Assembly: GCA_028875655.1 (NCBI GenBank)
Contig: JAPPCX010000109.1
Coordinates: 1-36,716, forward strand
Length of the DNA stretch: 36,716 bases
Origin: Chloroflexota bacterium
Lineage (GTDB): Bacteria > Chloroflexota > Dehalococcoidia > Lucifugimonadales > UBA3495
Reading direction: 5' to 3'
Of this stretch, positions 26,388-34,163 are shown piece by piece. The notes beneath the pieces are model-generated. The model worked only from the letters and a program-made list of their open reading frames with translations, did not search any database and was not told where the DNA came from. The position numbers and the translations under genes were made by a program. Numbering within the stretch: the stretch's first letter is position 1; every line of letters begins with the position of its first letter.

Positions 26388-27086
26388 ATGCGGAACGAAA
26401 TCAGGTCTGCCCTCGAAGCCTTAGCTGGCAGTTGGATACCCAAGGTGGTCCTCGGAATATTCGCCCTATGTCTCGCTAGCACAGCGGCGCTTGCTATCAC
26501 TCAAAATGCCTATTCGTGGCGAGGGCAAATCCCGCCCAACGGGATAGCATCTGTAGATGTCGGCAGGCTCGGAATAGTAGTTGGAACAGCCGGTACTGCT
26601 TCAGCGTTCCTCGTCACCTTGTACGTAGCAGAGCGCAACTATCGAAGAGGACGGGAGCACATCCCCCATCTTACGATGTACCTACACGTCGACCGCGTTG
26701 CAGTTAGCGGACGATATGATGCTATTGTCATCACGCTCGAGGCGCAGAATACCGGTTCAGGACTGTGTCGAGTCGACGAAATCCAATGGTCAGTTCATGC
26801 ACTCTCAAACTACGACGACGAAACGGCTGAACTGATGCGTCAAGAATTTAACCAAAGAGACGACAGGAGCCAAGAAACCGAGTTTCCTTGGCATGAAATA
26901 GCAACGGACACGACCAGCCACAACATTGCCATTGAACCCGGAGAGACGGAGCAAATGACGCATGACTTCCTCATTCCCCATGAAGTCGATGCGGTTGCAG
27001 CATCGGCTTGGGTGTCAAACGCCTCTTATCCGAAAACGACCGATGGATGGTACCGAAGGACACCGCACGTGAAGCAGGACGGTTAA
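26388..27086 (+). CDS. Unrecognised two-TM membrane protein
   Basis: A 232-residue protein I do not recognise. Two hydrophobic helices at about 17-38 and 60-82 are joined by a short loop (NAYSWRGQIPPNGIASVD), followed by a basic stretch (ERNYRRGREH) and a soluble domain of about 145 residues. The soluble part alternates strands (HLTMYLHVDRVAV, YDAIVITLEAQNTGSG) and looks beta-sandwich-like, ending in a charged tail. By the positive-inside rule the soluble domain is probably cytoplasmic. AGGAAGAGG before ATG 26388 is a good ribosome site. Sampled G+C is 50-57%, lower than core genes. The next gene starts five bases after the stop, suggesting a common transcript. Confidence 0.75.
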   Translation: MRNEIRSALEALAGSWIPKVVLGIFALCLASTAALAITQNAYSWRGQIPPNGIASVDVGRLGIVVGTAGTASAFLVTLYVAERNYRRGREHIPHLTMYLHVDRVAVSGRYDAIVITLEAQNTGSGLCRVDEIQWSVHALSNYDDETAELMRQEFNQRDDRSQETEFPWHEIATDTTSHNIAIEPGETEQMTHDFLIPHEVDAVAASAWVSNASYPKTTDGWYRRTPHVKQDG

Positions 27087-27090
27087 CCTT

Positions 27091-27552
27091 ATGAAAAATG
27101 ATGACGGCCAACGCGCCCGTAACGTAACGATCCTGACAGAAAGCCGAGGCGGTGGACAAAGCAGCCCCAGAACACCATCGGGGCAACGTAACCGGTGGCA
27201 GCCGCCGCAGAATCCTTCCACCGCCGCTAACCGAGGCGCACTTGAGACCGCCATCCACTCACACCCCTCAAGCGCGCCATACAATCACCAGTCGGCAACA
27301 CCTCAAAGCACTGATGATCCAGTTTGGCACACGCCCTACCTCGCCGCTGAACGAGCTCAATTCGGGCACTGGGAGTTGGTCGTCCAACCAACAGAGAACG
27401 GCAATTCCTGGGAATGGACCGCCACATTGCCGGATTGGGAAGGCGAAGACGGAAAACAATTTCAGGGAGCATCGTTCAACGGTCGGTCGCTGACAAAAGA
27501 AGACGCAAAAGAGGCAGCTAGGAAAAAGGCATCAACCGCTTTGTTGAGCTGA
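27091..27552 (+). CDS. Unrecognised 153-aa protein, disordered N-terminus
   Basis: A soluble protein with a polar, Pro/Ser/Asn-rich and probably disordered first half (1-85) and a compact second half. The latter reads GHWELVVQPTENGNSWEWTATLPDW ... GRSLTKEDAKEAARKKASTALL: two Trp-rich strands followed by a basic helix. That strand-strand-helix order recalls small domains that process input along an EAKxxA helix, such as HicB or dsRNA-binding folds, but no family is identified. It follows the two-TM gene by five bases and is probably translated by coupling. Its function is unknown. Confidence 0.6.
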   Translation: MKNDDGQRARNVTILTESRGGGQSSPRTPSGQRNRWQPPQNPSTAANRGALETAIHSHPSSAPYNHQSATPQSTDDPVWHTPYLAAERAQFGHWELVVQPTENGNSWEWTATLPDWEGEDGKQFQGASFNGRSLTKEDAKEAARKKASTALLS

Positions 27553-27592
27553 CAGCTACTTAAATGGGCTTTGTACCAACAGAACCGTACCG

Positions 27593-28411
27593 ATGATCTA
27601 CCCACTATGTCCCAAATGTGGCTCCGGCATGACCGTCCGTAGTGCCAAGCAGGGCTTCAATGCAGGCGGTGAGTTCTGGGGGTGCAACAATTTCCCGAGT
27701 TGCCGTGGCACGGCTCCTGTGCCTCGACACGATTGGGACTGGTATCAGCTTGTGCCAGTGCCTGTCCGTATCATCGCCAACCAAGAACGATGGCTAGACG
27801 ATTTGGCCGCGAATGACTCGTTCTTAAATCCATGGATCGAATACTACGAAGCAACGGAAGGATTCTTCGGGCCATACGCGGACTACGATGAACATATGTG
27901 GGCATTCGAGAATGCTATGGAAATTGCCGAACGCCACTACGATGCCATCTTGGATGAGGAGTATGAACTGGATAAGCCGACCCTACAAACTATCGACCAG
28001 ATCCTCAACGGTGCGCATTCCGACTTATCGATGGCTGGCCGTGCAGTAACGGTGGTGGACAGATACATCCTCAGCGAAGCGTCAATCCAAAAGTTCAGTG
28101 CTTGGATCACGGAAAATTTCAAAGGCAGCCATCCAGCCATGGCAGGGCCAGAGGATGGCGGAATAGACGGTGGCCTTATAATGCTGGACGATGGAAGCCG
28201 TCTGCTGTTCCATCGAACACCGGATGGTGTAGTGTTGGCGGAATGGACGATACGAGGAAAAAGTCTCTCTGCATTGAGACATACGAACCTCCTGTCGCAG
28301 TTTGAGGACGCCTCGGCCAATCTGTCTATGAGGCAATTCGAGGAGATAGCCAGATACTTTGCACGTCACTTCGGGTTGCAGGCACCGGCTAATGCCCTTT
28401 GGGTTGTATGA
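27593..28411 (+). CDS. Topoisomerase-type zinc-finger protein
   Basis: A 272-residue protein with an N-terminal C4 zinc ribbon like those at the C-terminus of topoisomerase I: CPKCGSGMTVRSAKQG ... FWGCNNFPSCRGT, Cys at 6, 9, 30 and 37. The rest (about 45-272) is unrecognised, acidic and mixed alpha/beta, with DGGLIMLDDGSRLLFHRTP near 190-210. Elsewhere such fingers accompany DNA-acting domains, but I cannot name one here. The ribosome site before ATG 27593 is poor. It is 41 nt after the preceding gene and shares its lower G+C, so the three genes look like one acquired cassette. Confidence 0.7.
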   Translation: MIYPLCPKCGSGMTVRSAKQGFNAGGEFWGCNNFPSCRGTAPVPRHDWDWYQLVPVPVRIIANQERWLDDLAANDSFLNPWIEYYEATEGFFGPYADYDEHMWAFENAMEIAERHYDAILDEEYELDKPTLQTIDQILNGAHSDLSMAGRAVTVVDRYILSEASIQKFSAWITENFKGSHPAMAGPEDGGIDGGLIMLDDGSRLLFHRTPDGVVLAEWTIRGKSLSALRHTNLLSQFEDASANLSMRQFEEIARYFARHFGLQAPANALWVV

Positions 28412-28574
28412 TGAAGAATCCTGAATGATCCGTACACTGAAATTCGCACTAGCGCACAACCCCATAGCGCGCAATACGCCGAATAACTCCACAACCGCCA
28501 GGCTAATCAATTCAGCTGCCCGCGACGCGAAATCAACCCACGCCTAGGCAACCTTATAAACGCTTTCCACACCG

Positions 28575-28652
28575 TTAGGATCCCTCACTGCGCCTCGGAA
28601 CTTCGTAACATCCCAGCCGCGACAGCTTTCGGGCAGCCTCCCGGTATCTCAT
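28575..28652 (-). pseudogene. hicA: Truncated hicA toxin remnant
   Basis: ATG 28652 overlaps the hicB stop as ATGA. The frame reads MRYREAARKLSRLGCYEVPR then RSEGS and stops at TAA 28575-28577. This is the N-terminal third of a HicA toxin up to the GSH motif, where the catalytic His should follow; the stop replaces it. Nothing resembling the rest of HicA is seen further along in any minus-strand frame, so the toxin is inactive. The 160-bp stretch between here and the zinc-finger gene holds no gene. Confidence 0.65.
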
Positions 28653-28894
28653 GGGATGGAGACGACGGCCTCAATAGACACTGGCCCATTGGCGTCGTCC
28701 GTGTAGATGCCGGCAGGCAACGGACGTCCTCGGTCCTCATATATTTCCACCACTGCGGCAAAGGCATCCTCTACGTTGGCCAGGCACTCCGCAATGGTGT
28801 CGCCCTCGGTAATCAGCTCAGGCAGCAGCGGGGAGGTAACGGTGTAGCCGCCCTCGGGCTGCGGCTCCAGTATCAAAGGTATTCTTGCTATCAT
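28649..28894 (-). CDS. hicB: HicB-family antitoxin (second locus)
   Basis: An 81-residue HicB antitoxin. It has the typical first strand with Gly-Gly-Tyr (EPQPEGGYTVTSPLLPELITEG), then DTIAECLANVEDAFAAVVEIYED, the helix of the RNase H-like fold. No DNA-binding extension is present. ATG 28894 has AGAGG five bases upstream. The hicA that overlaps its stop is truncated. It lies 22 nt after a PaREP1-like gene on the same strand and is probably in its operon. It differs clearly in length and sequence from the HicB at 6226-6579. Confidence 0.82.
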   Translation of the reverse strand: MIARIPLILEPQPEGGYTVTSPLLPELITEGDTIAECLANVEDAFAAVVEIYEDRGRPLPAGIYTDDANGPVSIEAVVSIP

Positions 28895-28916
28895 CGCGGC
28901 CTCTCAGTGCCTGCGT

Positions 28917-29423
28917 TCACCTGCCCGGTGGATTGAAGGGTGGCATGGGCGGGGGCAGGTCTATGCTTTCGTCAGCAAGGGCCTCTGCTTCCGAGAGGAG
29001 CAGGCGGTCGATGGTTCTTTGCTGTGAGGGGGTAGGTGTAAAATTCCGGTTCGGTCCCCGTTCCCGCGCTTCCCACAACAGGGGTATCAGCGAATTAACT
29101 TCGGCAAGCAGACTCGCTACCAGCGCTTCGCCCAACCAGTCCTCGTAGTAGTTGTCGTGCAGTTGGTCCGCGATGGCTTGCAGATACAGCATTTGCGGTC
29201 TCTGGAACTCATCGGCCAGCAGGCCGACAATGTCCCGGCGCAAGTTGTGCGAGCGATGTCGCCAATTCCGGTCCTCGGCGATTGCTTTCACGGCCTGGGT
29301 CACGGCGCCGGAAGCCTTGTCAGAAGCCTGCACCCGGTCGCTCATGGTATGCAGTTCGTAATTGGCCTGTTCCATAAGGCGACGGCTGAGGTCGGTGTGG
29401 CGGTTGGCATTTGCAATGGACAT
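28917..29423 (-). CDS. PaREP1-like/HEPN-like protein
   Basis: A 168-residue helical protein resembling the PaREP1 group, itself HEPN-like in size and helix content; no function is established for these bacterial members. The recognisable core reads SGAVTQAVKAIAEDRNWRHRSHNLRRDIVGL and LHDNYYEDWLGE. The C-terminus is extended and Pro-rich (PPPMPPFNPPGR). A second protein at 33645-34037 shares the pattern GA.TQA..AI...R.WR..SH and H.N....D.L. ATG 29423 is preferred to 29447 because GGGGAGAG lies upstream of it. It is transcribed away from nadE and leads into hicB. Confidence 0.65.
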   Translation of the reverse strand: MSIANANRHTDLSRRLMEQANYELHTMSDRVQASDKASGAVTQAVKAIAEDRNWRHRSHNLRRDIVGLLADEFQRPQMLYLQAIADQLHDNYYEDWLGEALVASLLAEVNSLIPLLWEARERGPNRNFTPTPSQQRTIDRLLLSEAEALADESIDLPPPMPPFNPPGR

Positions 29424-29475
29424 GACAGATAGCTCTCCCCGAGGCATGGTAACACGGCCGCCTTGTCGCCTGCGT

Positions 29476-29481
29476 TATAAT
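29476..29481 (+). promoter_or_regulatory. Candidate -10 box for leaderless nadE mRNA
   Basis: TATAAT followed by exactly six bases (GCCGCA) and ATG 29488. A start seven bases after the box would be the A of the start codon itself. No ribosome site and no good -35 are visible. Confidence 0.6.
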
Positions 29482-29487
29482 GCCGCA

Positions 29488-31236
29488 ATGCAACGCACCC
29501 TCCGGCTGGCACTGGGCCAGTTCAACCCCACCGTCGGCGACATCGCCGGCAATACTGCCCGCATCATCGAGCTGATTGACGAGGCGCGGGCGTCCCACGC
29601 CGACCTGGCGGCTTTCCCTGAGCTGGCCGTGACCGGCTACCCGCCGGAGGACCTGCTCTTCAAGCCGTCGTTCCTGGCCGACAACGCCGCCGCCGTCCAG
29701 CGCATCGCCGCCGCTTCCCGGGGCATCGCCGTGATCGTGGGCTGCGTAGAGGTGGGCGACGACATCGCCAACGCCGCGGCCGTCATCAACGATGGCCGCG
29801 TCTTGGACTGGTACCGCAAGATGTACCTGCCCAACTACGGCGTGTTCGACGAGGACCGCTACTTCCGGCGCGGCGACGTCTGCCCGGTGTACGTCATCAA
29901 CGGCTGCCCCGTGGGGGTCAACATCTGCGAGGACATCTGGTATCCCGTCGGCCCAATCGCCGTGCAGCGGGACGCCGGGGCCGAGGTCATCGTCAACATC
30001 AACGCTTCGCCCTTCCACGCCGGCAAAGCCGGCCAGCGCGAGCGCATGATCGCCACGCGCGCGGCGGACAACGGCGTGTTCGTCGCCTACCTGAACACTG
30101 TGGGCGGCCAGGACGAGCTGGTCTTTGACGGCGCCAGCATCGTCTGCGCCCCCGACGGGACGGTGATCGCGCGCGGCCCCTCCTTTGAGGACCGCCTGAT
30201 CGTCGCCGACCTGGACGTGGATTCCGTGTTCCGGCAGCGGCTCCGCGATCCCAGGTCGCGCAAGGAGAACCCCGAAATCCTGCGCGAGGTAGGCCAGGCC
30301 GCCGTGGTCCGCGTATCCGACTACCACCGCACCGGACGCGGCAACGCCGTAGAGGCGGCCATGTGCCGGCCGCTGGACGAGGTGGAAGAGGTGTACCAGG
30401 CCCTGGTCGTCGGCACCCGCGATTACGTGCGCAAATCCGGTTTCCGTAAGACCCTGGTGGGACTGTCCGGCGGCATCGACTCCGCCCTCACCGCCACCGT
30501 CGCCGTGGACGCGCTGGGCGCGGACAACGTGGTGGGCGTCACCATGCCGTCCCGCTATTCTTCGGAGGGCAGCGTCGGCGACTCCCAGGAGCTGGCCGAC
30601 AACCTGGGCATCCAGCTCTGGCGCATCCCCATCGAGCCGGCGCACCTGGCGTTCACCGACATGCTGGCCGAGCGTTTCGCCGGCACGGAGGCCAACACCG
30701 CCGAGGAGAACGTGCAGGCACGTATCCGGGGCAACGTGCTGATGACCATTTCCAACAAGTTCGGCTGGCTGGTGCTGGCCACGGGGAACAAGAGCGAGAT
30801 GGCCATGGGCTACGCCACCCTGTACGGCGACATGGCCGGCGGGTTCGCGGTGCTGAAAGACGTGCCCAAGACGCTGGTGTACCGCCTGTGCCGCTGGCGC
30901 AACGCCGGCTCCCACAACGGCCGGCCGCTGATCCCCCAGGCCGTGCTGGACAAGCCGCCCAGCGCAGAACTGCGGCCCAACCAGACCGACCAGGACACGT
31001 TGCCGCCCTACGACGACCTTGACCCCATCATCAAGGCTTACGTAGAGGACGACTACGGCTACGCCGACATGGTGGCCATGGGACATAACCCCGAATGGGT
31101 CAGCCAGGTCATTTCCTACGTGGACCGCAACGAGTACAAGCGCCGGCAGGCGCCGCCGGGCGTCAAGATAACGCCGCGGGCATTTGGCAAGGACCGCCGC
31201 CTGCCCATCGTCAACCGTTACCGGCCGACGCCCTAG
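29488..31236 (+). CDS. nadE: Glutamine-dependent NAD+ synthetase
   Basis: A 582-residue two-domain NAD+ synthetase making NAD+ from deamido-NAD+, ATP and glutamine. The N-terminal nitrilase-like glutaminase has the triad E45 (FPELAVTGYPPEDLL), K111 (YRKMYLPNYGVFDE) and C147 (GVNICEDIWYP). The C-terminal synthetase domain begins near 300 and has the PP-loop LSGGIDSALTA (326-336), the conserved MPSRYSSEGSVGDS and ATGNKSEMAMGYATLYGDMAGGF. The length is typical of the bacterial glutamine-dependent type. The frame is open back to 29362, but MQRTLRLALGQFNPTVGD from ATG 29488 is the family N-terminus, and a TATAAT ends six bases before it. The stop overlaps that of the convergent Uma2 gene. Confidence 0.96.
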   Translation: MQRTLRLALGQFNPTVGDIAGNTARIIELIDEARASHADLAAFPELAVTGYPPEDLLFKPSFLADNAAAVQRIAAASRGIAVIVGCVEVGDDIANAAAVINDGRVLDWYRKMYLPNYGVFDEDRYFRRGDVCPVYVINGCPVGVNICEDIWYPVGPIAVQRDAGAEVIVNINASPFHAGKAGQRERMIATRAADNGVFVAYLNTVGGQDELVFDGASIVCAPDGTVIARGPSFEDRLIVADLDVDSVFRQRLRDPRSRKENPEILREVGQAAVVRVSDYHRTGRGNAVEAAMCRPLDEVEEVYQALVVGTRDYVRKSGFRKTLVGLSGGIDSALTATVAVDALGADNVVGVTMPSRYSSEGSVGDSQELADNLGIQLWRIPIEPAHLAFTDMLAERFAGTEANTAEENVQARIRGNVLMTISNKFGWLVLATGNKSEMAMGYATLYGDMAGGFAVLKDVPKTLVYRLCRWRNAGSHNGRPLIPQAVLDKPPSAELRPNQTDQDTLPPYDDLDPIIKAYVEDDYGYADMVAMGHNPEWVSQVISYVDRNEYKRRQAPPGVKITPRAFGKDRRLPIVNRYRPTP

Positions 31237-31793
31237 CTACCCAATATCTCCCGCACCGGGCAGCTGAATCCCGGCAGGACTTCGCCGCCGTCCAGGGTGT
31301 CGTCCATGGTGAGTATGGCGGTCGGCAGGTCCGGCTGCCGCACGCGTATCGTCTCGGCTTCCGGGTTTATCACCAGCGCCATCCGCACCCCGAAGTCCAG
31401 CCACATGGTGGCCTTGTCGTCAACTTCCCGCTCGGAGTCGCTGGGCGACTTGATCTCCACCACCAGGTCGGGCGGAACGGGGCAATAGCCGTCAACGTCG
31501 GCATCCAGCGGCAACCGTTCGGCGGAAACGTAGGCTACATCCGGCTCCCGCACCGTGTCCGGATCCGTCTCCAGCAACACACCGGAATCGGAGCCGCATA
31601 CGTGGCCCAAGCCCGCCGGGCCAACGTGGGCGTCCATCTTGCCACCGAGCCGCATTGCTATCTTGCCGTGCCTCACTCCTGATGCCATCGTTTCGTGCAG
31701 CACCCCTCGTATCAACTCGCCCTTTACACCCTTGCTGTATAGACGCAGCAGGTCGTCAGCGGTCAGTAGTTTTGGTTTGGCCGTCGTCATCAC
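31233..31793 (-). CDS. Uma2 family (DUF820) nuclease-fold protein
   Basis: A 186-residue protein of the Uma2/DUF820 family, which has a PD-(D/E)xK endonuclease fold; physiological roles are unclear. Expected elements are ELIRGVLHE near the N-terminus, D85 in REPDVAYV, and E113-x-K115 in PDLVVEIKSPSDS, followed by the helix with WLDFGVRMALVINPE. The start is ATG 31793 or 31790, with GGAGAG five bases before the first. Uma2 genes are often present in many copies in Cyanobacteria and Chloroflexi; only one is in this window. It converges with nadE, sharing a CTAG at the stops. Confidence 0.88.
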   Translation of the reverse strand: MMTTAKPKLLTADDLLRLYSKGVKGELIRGVLHETMASGVRHGKIAMRLGGKMDAHVGPAGLGHVCGSDSGVLLETDPDTVREPDVAYVSAERLPLDADVDGYCPVPPDLVVEIKSPSDSEREVDDKATMWLDFGVRMALVINPEAETIRVRQPDLPTAILTMDDTLDGGEVLPGFSCPVREILGS

Positions 31794-31824
31794 GACTCTC
31801 CAGCTAGTTGTTGGCGACAGTGTA

Positions 31825-32487
31825 TCACTCGCCGTTCCCGTTCTCGTCCCCCGTGTCCGCCTGCTTATAGGCGTACACCGCGAACAGGGGGTCGCCGGGT
31901 GGGGCTATGTCGGGGTTGGCCAGGCCGCCGCGCACGCCGTTGAACCCGCCGGCGTGTAGCATGTACTGCCCCACCAGCTCGATATGGTCCTCGTCGTTGG
32001 TGGAGCGCCAGACCCGCACCGCCTTGGTGGGGAAACAGCGGTTAGAAAACGTGACGATGAACACGCCGCCGGGCCGCAGGATTCGCGACACCTCGGCGAA
32101 CACGTCCACCGGCCGGGTGAGGTACTGCACCGACACCGTGATTACTACGGCGTCAAAGGACTCATCGTCAAAGGGCAGGCTGGAATCCGTGTTGATGTCC
32201 TTGAGCAGGTATTCGTTCAGTTGGGGATTGTCCGCCATTTCGGTGGCGTTCATGCCCAGGCCGACGATGCGCTGGCGAGGGTGCGCCTCCGGCCAGTGCG
32301 TCCGCCAGCTACTCATCAGGTCCAGCACCTCGGCGTTCTCCGGAATCAGCTGCTGGAACAGCCGGCCCACGGCCAGGATCGCCCCGTCGTCGATGTGCAC
32401 GACGAGGCGGGGCATGGTGTAAAACTCGGCGTCGTTGCTGTCGTCCTCGCGCTGGAAAAACTCCGGCGGAAAACGCTGGGGATCCAT
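31825..32487 (-). CDS. Class I SAM-dependent methyltransferase-like protein
   Basis: A 220-residue protein with a methyltransferase type 11 layout. The motif I region is unusual: VLDLMSSWRTHWP instead of the Gly-rich VLDLGCGTG. Later motifs are standard: LKDINTDSSLPFDDESFDAVVITVSVQYL and EVSRILRPGGVFIVTFSNRCFP. Proteins with a DLMSSW-type motif I occur as a distinct subfamily whose substrate I do not know, and SAM binding may be altered. The frame extends to 32544, but ATG 32487 begins the ordinary part; AGGAGG lies 12 bases before it, and a TTG six bases upstream is an alternative start. Confidence 0.8.
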   Translation of the reverse strand: MDPQRFPPEFFQREDDSNDAEFYTMPRLVVHIDDGAILAVGRLFQQLIPENAEVLDLMSSWRTHWPEAHPRQRIVGLGMNATEMADNPQLNEYLLKDINTDSSLPFDDESFDAVVITVSVQYLTRPVDVFAEVSRILRPGGVFIVTFSNRCFPTKAVRVWRSTNDEDHIELVGQYMLHAGGFNGVRGGLANPDIAPPGDPLFAVYAYKQADTGDENGNGE

Positions 32488-32552
32488 CGACAAACCCAAC
32501 CTCCTGATCAGTGCCACCTGGCCTGCTAATGGTAGGAAAATCATTACGCAAC

Positions 32553-32581
32553 GTAGGGGCGGGTTTGAAACCCGCCCCTAC
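32553..32581. repeat. 29-bp palindrome, GTAGGGGCG family
   Basis: Arms GTAGGGGCGGGTTT and AAACCCGCCCCTAC pair perfectly around one G. It lies between the amidohydrolase stop (32598) and the methyltransferase gene, both on the minus strand, and may terminate the amidohydrolase transcript. The outer nine bases match the palindrome at 6608-6635; the inner GGGT(T/C)T-G-A(A/G)ACCC matches the hairpin at 10888-10906. Confidence 0.9.
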
Positions 32582-32597
32582 CAGCCTACACCTTTAT

Positions 32598-33632
32598 CTA
32601 TCCCACCCGGTAGGCCCGCGCCGCGCAGCCGTAAAACATATCCGTCCGCTCGTCGGCTGAGAAGTCTGCCGACATTCGCTTGAAGGCGTTCCACATGACG
32701 CAGTACGAGAATGATTCCTTGTCCACGGGGAAGTTGCTCTCGAACATGCACCGGCTGGGGCCGAACTGCTCGATGCAGTGGCGTATCACCGGGTCGATGG
32801 CTGCCGCCAGCTCCTCGGAACCCACCGGCGTCTCCCGTCGGTGGAAGTCGTAGCCCAGCCGGGGCATCCCGACGCCGCCCAGCTTGATCACCACGTTGGA
32901 GCACTGGGCCGCCGCCGCGATGCCGGCGCGCCAGTTCGCCATCACCTCGTCGGGGTTGGCGGCGTAGGGGCCGGTGCGCATCAGGCCGCCCACGTGGTTG
33001 AGCACGATGGTCAGGTCGGGCACGGCGTTGGCGAAATCAACCAGCTGCGGCAGCTGCGGGTGCAGCAGCGACACGTCAAGGGACAGGCCCATGTCGGCCA
33101 GCACCCGCGCGCCGGCCCGGTAGTCGTCGCTCAAAAGCTGGTCGGGCATGGGATACGCGCCGACGATGGGAATCTCCGGGTTAGGGTCCCAGCTGACGCC
33201 GTGACGGATGCCCTTGAAGCGGTTGGGGCTGGCGGCCTGCAACGCCTCCAGCACGCGGCGCACCTCGGTTCCCAGGTGCAGGTTGGCGTGGCCGACGATG
33301 CCGTGGGCGGCTTTGGTGCGGCTGTACATGCCGCTGGCGGACTGGGCGGCGATGCCCTGCACAAACTCCACCTCGCCCACGGGCCGCAACTCCATGGGCG
33401 GGTCCGCCCGGTACATGGCCCGCGCCTCGATGAACACCGTCGAAACGATGTCGTGTCCGCTGCCGGTGTCGGCCTCCAGCTCATCGAGGAAGTAACGCGG
33501 CTCCACCCGGTCGGCGCGGCCGTCCCACAGGTGATGGTGAGGGTCGCAGATGGGCAGGTCGGGTTCCAGGGCCGGCTCCACGGTGCGGGCCAGCCATTGA
33601 TTGATCGGAGCAACCGTGCTGGGGGCTGCCAT
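32598..33632 (-). CDS. Amidohydrolase 2 family metal-dependent hydrolase
   Basis: A 344-residue TIM-barrel hydrolase of the amidohydrolase-2 (PF04909-type) family, whose members act as lactonases or decarboxylases on small cyclic acids. The metal motif is CDPHHHLWD (D30, H32, H34), then HANLHLG, a conserved FKGIRHGVSWDPN, LDVSLLHPQLPQL, the LNHVGG motif and a final FESNFPVDKESFSY with the catalytic-region Asp. It resembles 2-pyrone-4,6-dicarboxylate lactonase relatives; the substrate is unknown. AGGGAGG lies six bases before ATG 33632. A PaREP1-like gene ends 12 nt upstream, so the two share a transcript. Confidence 0.9.
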   Translation of the reverse strand: MAAPSTVAPINQWLARTVEPALEPDLPICDPHHHLWDGRADRVEPRYFLDELEADTGSGHDIVSTVFIEARAMYRADPPMELRPVGEVEFVQGIAAQSASGMYSRTKAAHGIVGHANLHLGTEVRRVLEALQAASPNRFKGIRHGVSWDPNPEIPIVGAYPMPDQLLSDDYRAGARVLADMGLSLDVSLLHPQLPQLVDFANAVPDLTIVLNHVGGLMRTGPYAANPDEVMANWRAGIAAAAQCSNVVIKLGGVGMPRLGYDFHRRETPVGSEELAAAIDPVIRHCIEQFGPSRCMFESNFPVDKESFSYCVMWNAFKRMSADFSADERTDMFYGCAARAYRVG

Positions 33633-33644
33633 GGCTATCCCTCC

Positions 33645-34037
33645 CTACTGCCCGCCGTCCAGAAAGGTCAGCAAACGGGCGACGAATTGATGCACCGCGG
33701 GGCGGCTTGCCTCAATTTCGTAATCTTCCAGGTTGTCGTGAAAGAAGTTCTCGTGGAACCGTTGGGCGGAGTCGTAGCCGGACACAATGAAAGGGTCGTC
33801 GTATTCCCGGGACAGGGCGGCAACCGCCTGCTGCATAGCGCGGTGGCTCTTGTAACGCCAACCCCGCTGCTGGCAGATGGCGATTATGGCCTGCGTCGCC
33901 GCGCCGTACAGTTTTTCCGAGCCTTGCAGGTGGTCGCCGGCGGCAAACTCCCGGTCGGAGGCGGCCAGGAATTCGTGGGCGGTTTGGGCGTTCCTGATTG
34001 GTAAAGAGTCGAGGGCGGTCATTTCTCTGGTGGTCAT
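33645..34037 (-). CDS. PaREP1-like/HEPN-like protein
   Basis: A 130-residue all-helical protein of PaREP1-like type. It reads AHEFLAASDREFAAGDHLQGSEKL, GAATQAIIAICQQRGWRYKSH, a variable helix, then FHENFFHDNLEDYEIE. The GDxxQxxEKxxGAxxQA pattern is typical of the family. It is related to the protein at 28917-29423 through the central R-W-R-x-x-S-H motif. The start ATG 34037 has GGAGAG six bases before it. The role is unknown; co-transcription with the amidohydrolase is suggested by the 12-nt gap, which may be incidental. Confidence 0.7.
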   Translation of the reverse strand: MTTREMTALDSLPIRNAQTAHEFLAASDREFAAGDHLQGSEKLYGAATQAIIAICQQRGWRYKSHRAMQQAVAALSREYDDPFIVSGYDSAQRFHENFFHDNLEDYEIEASRPAVHQFVARLLTFLDGGQ

Positions 34038-34104
34038 GGAGGCTCTCCGGAGCGGGTGAGGTTGAATTGTACCATTCCACCCGCCGCCGGCGCGTGACGG
34101 GGAA

Positions 34105-34132
34105 GGGCCGCTGCGTTGTCAGGCAGCGGCCC
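34105..34132 (-). terminator. Strong hairpin after the subtilase gene
   Basis: GGGCCGCTGC and GCAGCGGCCC pair perfectly over ten bases with an eight-base loop, 32 bases beyond the stop of the minus-strand protease gene. No T-run follows, so it may act with other factors. Confidence 0.6.
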
Positions 34133-34163
34133 GGTGTCTGAGGGGATTTGGTCAGCCCGGCGG

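Noticed and set aside
22118-28894. Integrated prophage or integrative element
   Set aside because: No integrase, tRNA-flanking repeats, structural or replication genes were found; only small modules and relics.
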